Shown here in pieces: positions 4,761 to 6,195 of a stretch of DNA of 6,195 nt; the first letter of the stretch is position 1; every line of letters begins with the position of its first letter. A program made the position numbers and the translations under genes. The DNA lies in contig JAUVKK010000062.1 of the NCBI GenBank assembly GCA_030596305.1, positions 1 through 6,195 of the forward strand, given 5' to 3'. Source of the DNA: Helicobacteraceae bacterium. GTDB taxonomy: Bacteria; Campylobacterota; Campylobacteria; Campylobacterales; Sulfurimonadaceae. A model generated the notes under the pieces. That model did no database searches. It was not told where the DNA came from and was given only the letters and a program-made list of their open reading frames with translations.

Positions 4761-5468
4761 AAAAAAGATGAAGTATTTAACAAGCCTATAGAGAAACAGT
4801 TTGAGTTTGATGCGGAGATAGCGGCAGTCTTTGATGACATGCTGCAACGTTCTGTTCCCTTTTATGCCGAGGCGATGAAATTGACACAGCGATTTGCAAA
4901 GAACTATCTCCCTGAAGGTGGTCTGGTCTACGACTTGGGCTGCTCTACCGCTTCAACTCTCTTGGATGTTGAACGTTCGTTAGAGGTCGATGCCAGACTG
5001 GTCGGTTTAGATAACGCACCTTCGATGTTGGAGCAGGCACGCAAAAAGATCGTGGCATTTAACTCAAAGGTCGAGGTGAAAGAGGCTGACATTATGCGTT
5101 ATGACTATCAGCCTTGTGATGTTGTGATCAGTAACTATACACTTCAATTTATTCGTCCTTTAGTGCGTGAAGAGTTGATCAAGAAGATCAGCAGTGTCAT
5201 GAATGAGGGGGGTGCTTTTATCTTTAGTGAAAAAGTTGTTACACCGAACTCAAAATTGAACAAAGAGCTGATCGACTGTTATTATGACTTCAAACAGACG
5301 CAGGGATATAGTCAATATGAGATCGCCCAAAAGCGCGAAGCCCTGGAAAATGTACTGATACCATACTCGGAGTCAGAAAACATCGAGATGGCAATTCGAT
5401 CTGGTTTCTCACACTGTGAATGTATCTTTCGCTGGGCCAACTTCGCAACGTTCATCGCGATAAAATAG
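4758..5468 (+). CDS. cmoA: Carboxy-S-adenosyl-L-methionine synthase CmoA
   Basis: CmoA converts SAM and prephenate to carboxy-SAM, which CmoB uses to make 5-carboxymethoxyuridine (cmo5U) at wobble position 34 of tRNAs, widening codon reading. The 236 residues match E. coli CmoA in length and pattern. The N-terminal FEFDAEIAAVFDDMLQRSVPFY block spans 15-36. Motif I is VYDLGCSTAST (57-67), and the LVGLDNAPSM acidic loop spans 81-90. ISNYTLQFIRP (124-134), FSEKVV (156-161) and the diagnostic YYDFKQTQGYSQYEIAQKREALENVL (175-200) follow. It is about as strong a match as can be made by eye. cmoB is not in the window. There is no ribosome binding site in front of the ATG, and the mRNA may be leaderless. 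It is followed after 7 nt by the dipeptidase gene, probably in one operon. Confidence 0.95.
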   Translation: MKKDEVFNKPIEKQFEFDAEIAAVFDDMLQRSVPFYAEAMKLTQRFAKNYLPEGGLVYDLGCSTASTLLDVERSLEVDARLVGLDNAPSMLEQARKKIVAFNSKVEVKEADIMRYDYQPCDVVISNYTLQFIRPLVREELIKKISSVMNEGGAFIFSEKVVTPNSKLNKELIDCYYDFKQTQGYSQYEIAQKREALENVLIPYSESENIEMAIRSGFSHCECIFRWANFATFIAIK

Positions 5469-5475
5469 GATAGTC

Positions 5476-6195
5476 ATGCTGCAACCGTCTGTTATTAAAC
5501 ATTTTAAAAAACTTTGTGAGATCCCTCACTGCTCGTATGAAGCTGAGGTGATGAGAGAGTACCTTGTGACGACCTGTTCAGGTTACGGTTATGCTGTCAC
5601 AGTCGATGAGGTCGGTAATGTCTTGGCGAAACATGTGAATGCTCAGGTGACACTGCAAGCGCATTACGACATGGTCTGTATTGGAGTTTCCTTTCCTTTG
5701 TCGTTGCAAGAGGATGCAGGCTGGCTCTCAGCTAATGACTCTACACTGGGTGCAGACAATGGTATGGGTATGGCCATGATGCTCTCATTGATGCAAGAGG
5801 GTGTAGCAGTTGACTGCCTTTTTACAGCCGAAGAGGAGGTTGGTCTGATCGGTGCGCGGGGCCTTGAGTTGGATCTTACAACACCGTTTTTGTTAAACCT
5901 TGACTCTGAGGAAGAGGGCATTGTGACCATCGGCTGTGCCGGAGGTGTTGATATCATAGCCACCAAGAGACTGGAACGTCAAAAAAAGATGTTACATCTC
6001 TATGAGTACCATATAAACGGTCTTGCAGGTGGACACTCGGGTGTTGATATTGATAAAGATATCCCTAACGCTATTTCACTTCTTTTTAAAAAGCTGTGTG
6101 ACACTGAGAGTTATATCGTTGAGGTCAATGGCGGTGAACGTCGTAACTCTATTCCAAAAAAAGCAGACATTATATTTGGTCTTGAGTCAGAGACT
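5476..6195 (+). CDS. pepD: M20C-family (PepD-like) dipeptidase, partial
   Basis: This is the first 240 residues of a zinc aminoacyl-histidine dipeptidase (cytosolic non-specific dipeptidase, PepD/M20C) that splits dipeptides for nitrogen and amino-acid recycling. Visible marks are IPHCSYEAEVMREYL (16-30), the metal-binding LQAHYDMVC with H63 and D65, and WLSANDSTLGADNGMGMAMML with D94. The catalytic/metal pair E120-E121 sits in FTAEEEVGLIGA. LLNLDSEEEG with D143 and IGCAGG (152-157) follow, then GLAGGHSGVDI with H187, and the start of the lid domain. E. coli PepD is 485 residues, so roughly half is present; the remaining catalytic domain lies beyond the edge. AGGA (5467-5470), overlapping the cmoA stop, is the ribosome site, 5 nt from the ATG, which suggests coupling to cmoA. 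Confidence 0.93.
   Translation, partial: MLQPSVIKHFKKLCEIPHCSYEAEVMREYLVTTCSGYGYAVTVDEVGNVLAKHVNAQVTLQAHYDMVCIGVSFPLSLQEDAGWLSANDSTLGADNGMGMAMMLSLMQEGVAVDCLFTAEEEVGLIGARGLELDLTTPFLLNLDSEEEGIVTIGCAGGVDIIATKRLERQKKMLHLYEYHINGLAGGHSGVDIDKDIPNAISLLFKKLCDTESYIVEVNGGERRNSIPKKADIIFGLESET

Noticed and set aside
4724..4840. N-terminal extension of the methyltransferase by 39 residues
   Set aside because: It would overlap the start of cmoA antisense, and the added residues are unlike the family; the protein pattern begins at MNSTLKYY.
5664..5966. Minus-strand open frame of 100 codons
   Set aside because: It is antisense to the conserved metal-binding core of the dipeptidase, Ser/Pro-rich, with no features of its own.

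Overview
The window looks like chromosomal DNA of a Campylobacterota (epsilonproteobacterial) species, possibly a Sulfurimonas- or Sulfurovum-like sulfur oxidiser. The clues are the HU-type protein with the Campylobacterota form of the DNA-binding arm (a VPG-T-DKTY tip in place of the usual RNPxTG), the variant pyruvate kinase motifs, moderately AT-rich DNA, short intergenic gaps and T-rich promoter regions. The assignment comes from motif recognition, not a database search.

Layout from left to right. The 3' end of an unidentified plus-strand gene (2-139) converges on msrB (199-588, minus, methionine-R-sulfoxide reductase). Next comes an HU-family DNA-binding protein gene (723-1007, minus). 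A 251-bp gap follows, with a strong plus-strand terminator-like hairpin that has no visible gene to terminate. Then comes a minus-strand gene for a protein with an HTH-like N-terminus and a coiled coil (1259-1915). A 417-bp divergent intergenic region follows, then pyruvate kinase (2333-3769, plus). Convergent to pyk are two overlapping minus-strand genes: a class I SAM methyltransferase (4121-4723) and a small membrane-anchored protein (3787-4134). Divergent from the methyltransferase is cmoA (4758-5468), which makes carboxy-SAM for tRNA wobble uridine modification. It is followed after 7 nt by an M20C/PepD-like dipeptidase cut off by the window end (5476-6195).

The most unusual part is the 417-bp gap between the coiled-coil gene and pyk. 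It holds a 266-bp non-coding element (1987-2252) with 31-bp terminal inverted repeats (30/31 matching), flanked by a 3-bp AAT direct repeat. Between the arms, almost every base falls into three further hairpins, so one strand could fold into a cloverleaf. Removing the element and one AAT copy rebuilds a 15-bp palindrome (CATAATTCAATTATG), as if a MITE-like element had landed in the middle of a symmetrical site. A second notable region is the 34-bp gap between the divergent methyltransferase and cmoA genes. Both start codons lie in a 12-bp inverted repeat, neither gene has a Shine-Dalgarno sequence, and each has a -10-like hexamer ending 6 nt before its ATG, which predicts leaderless mRNAs in both directions.

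Most genes are housekeeping functions: redox repair, nucleoid structure, glycolysis or gluconeogenesis, tRNA modification and peptide turnover. No defence system, CRISPR array, rRNA or tRNA gene was seen.
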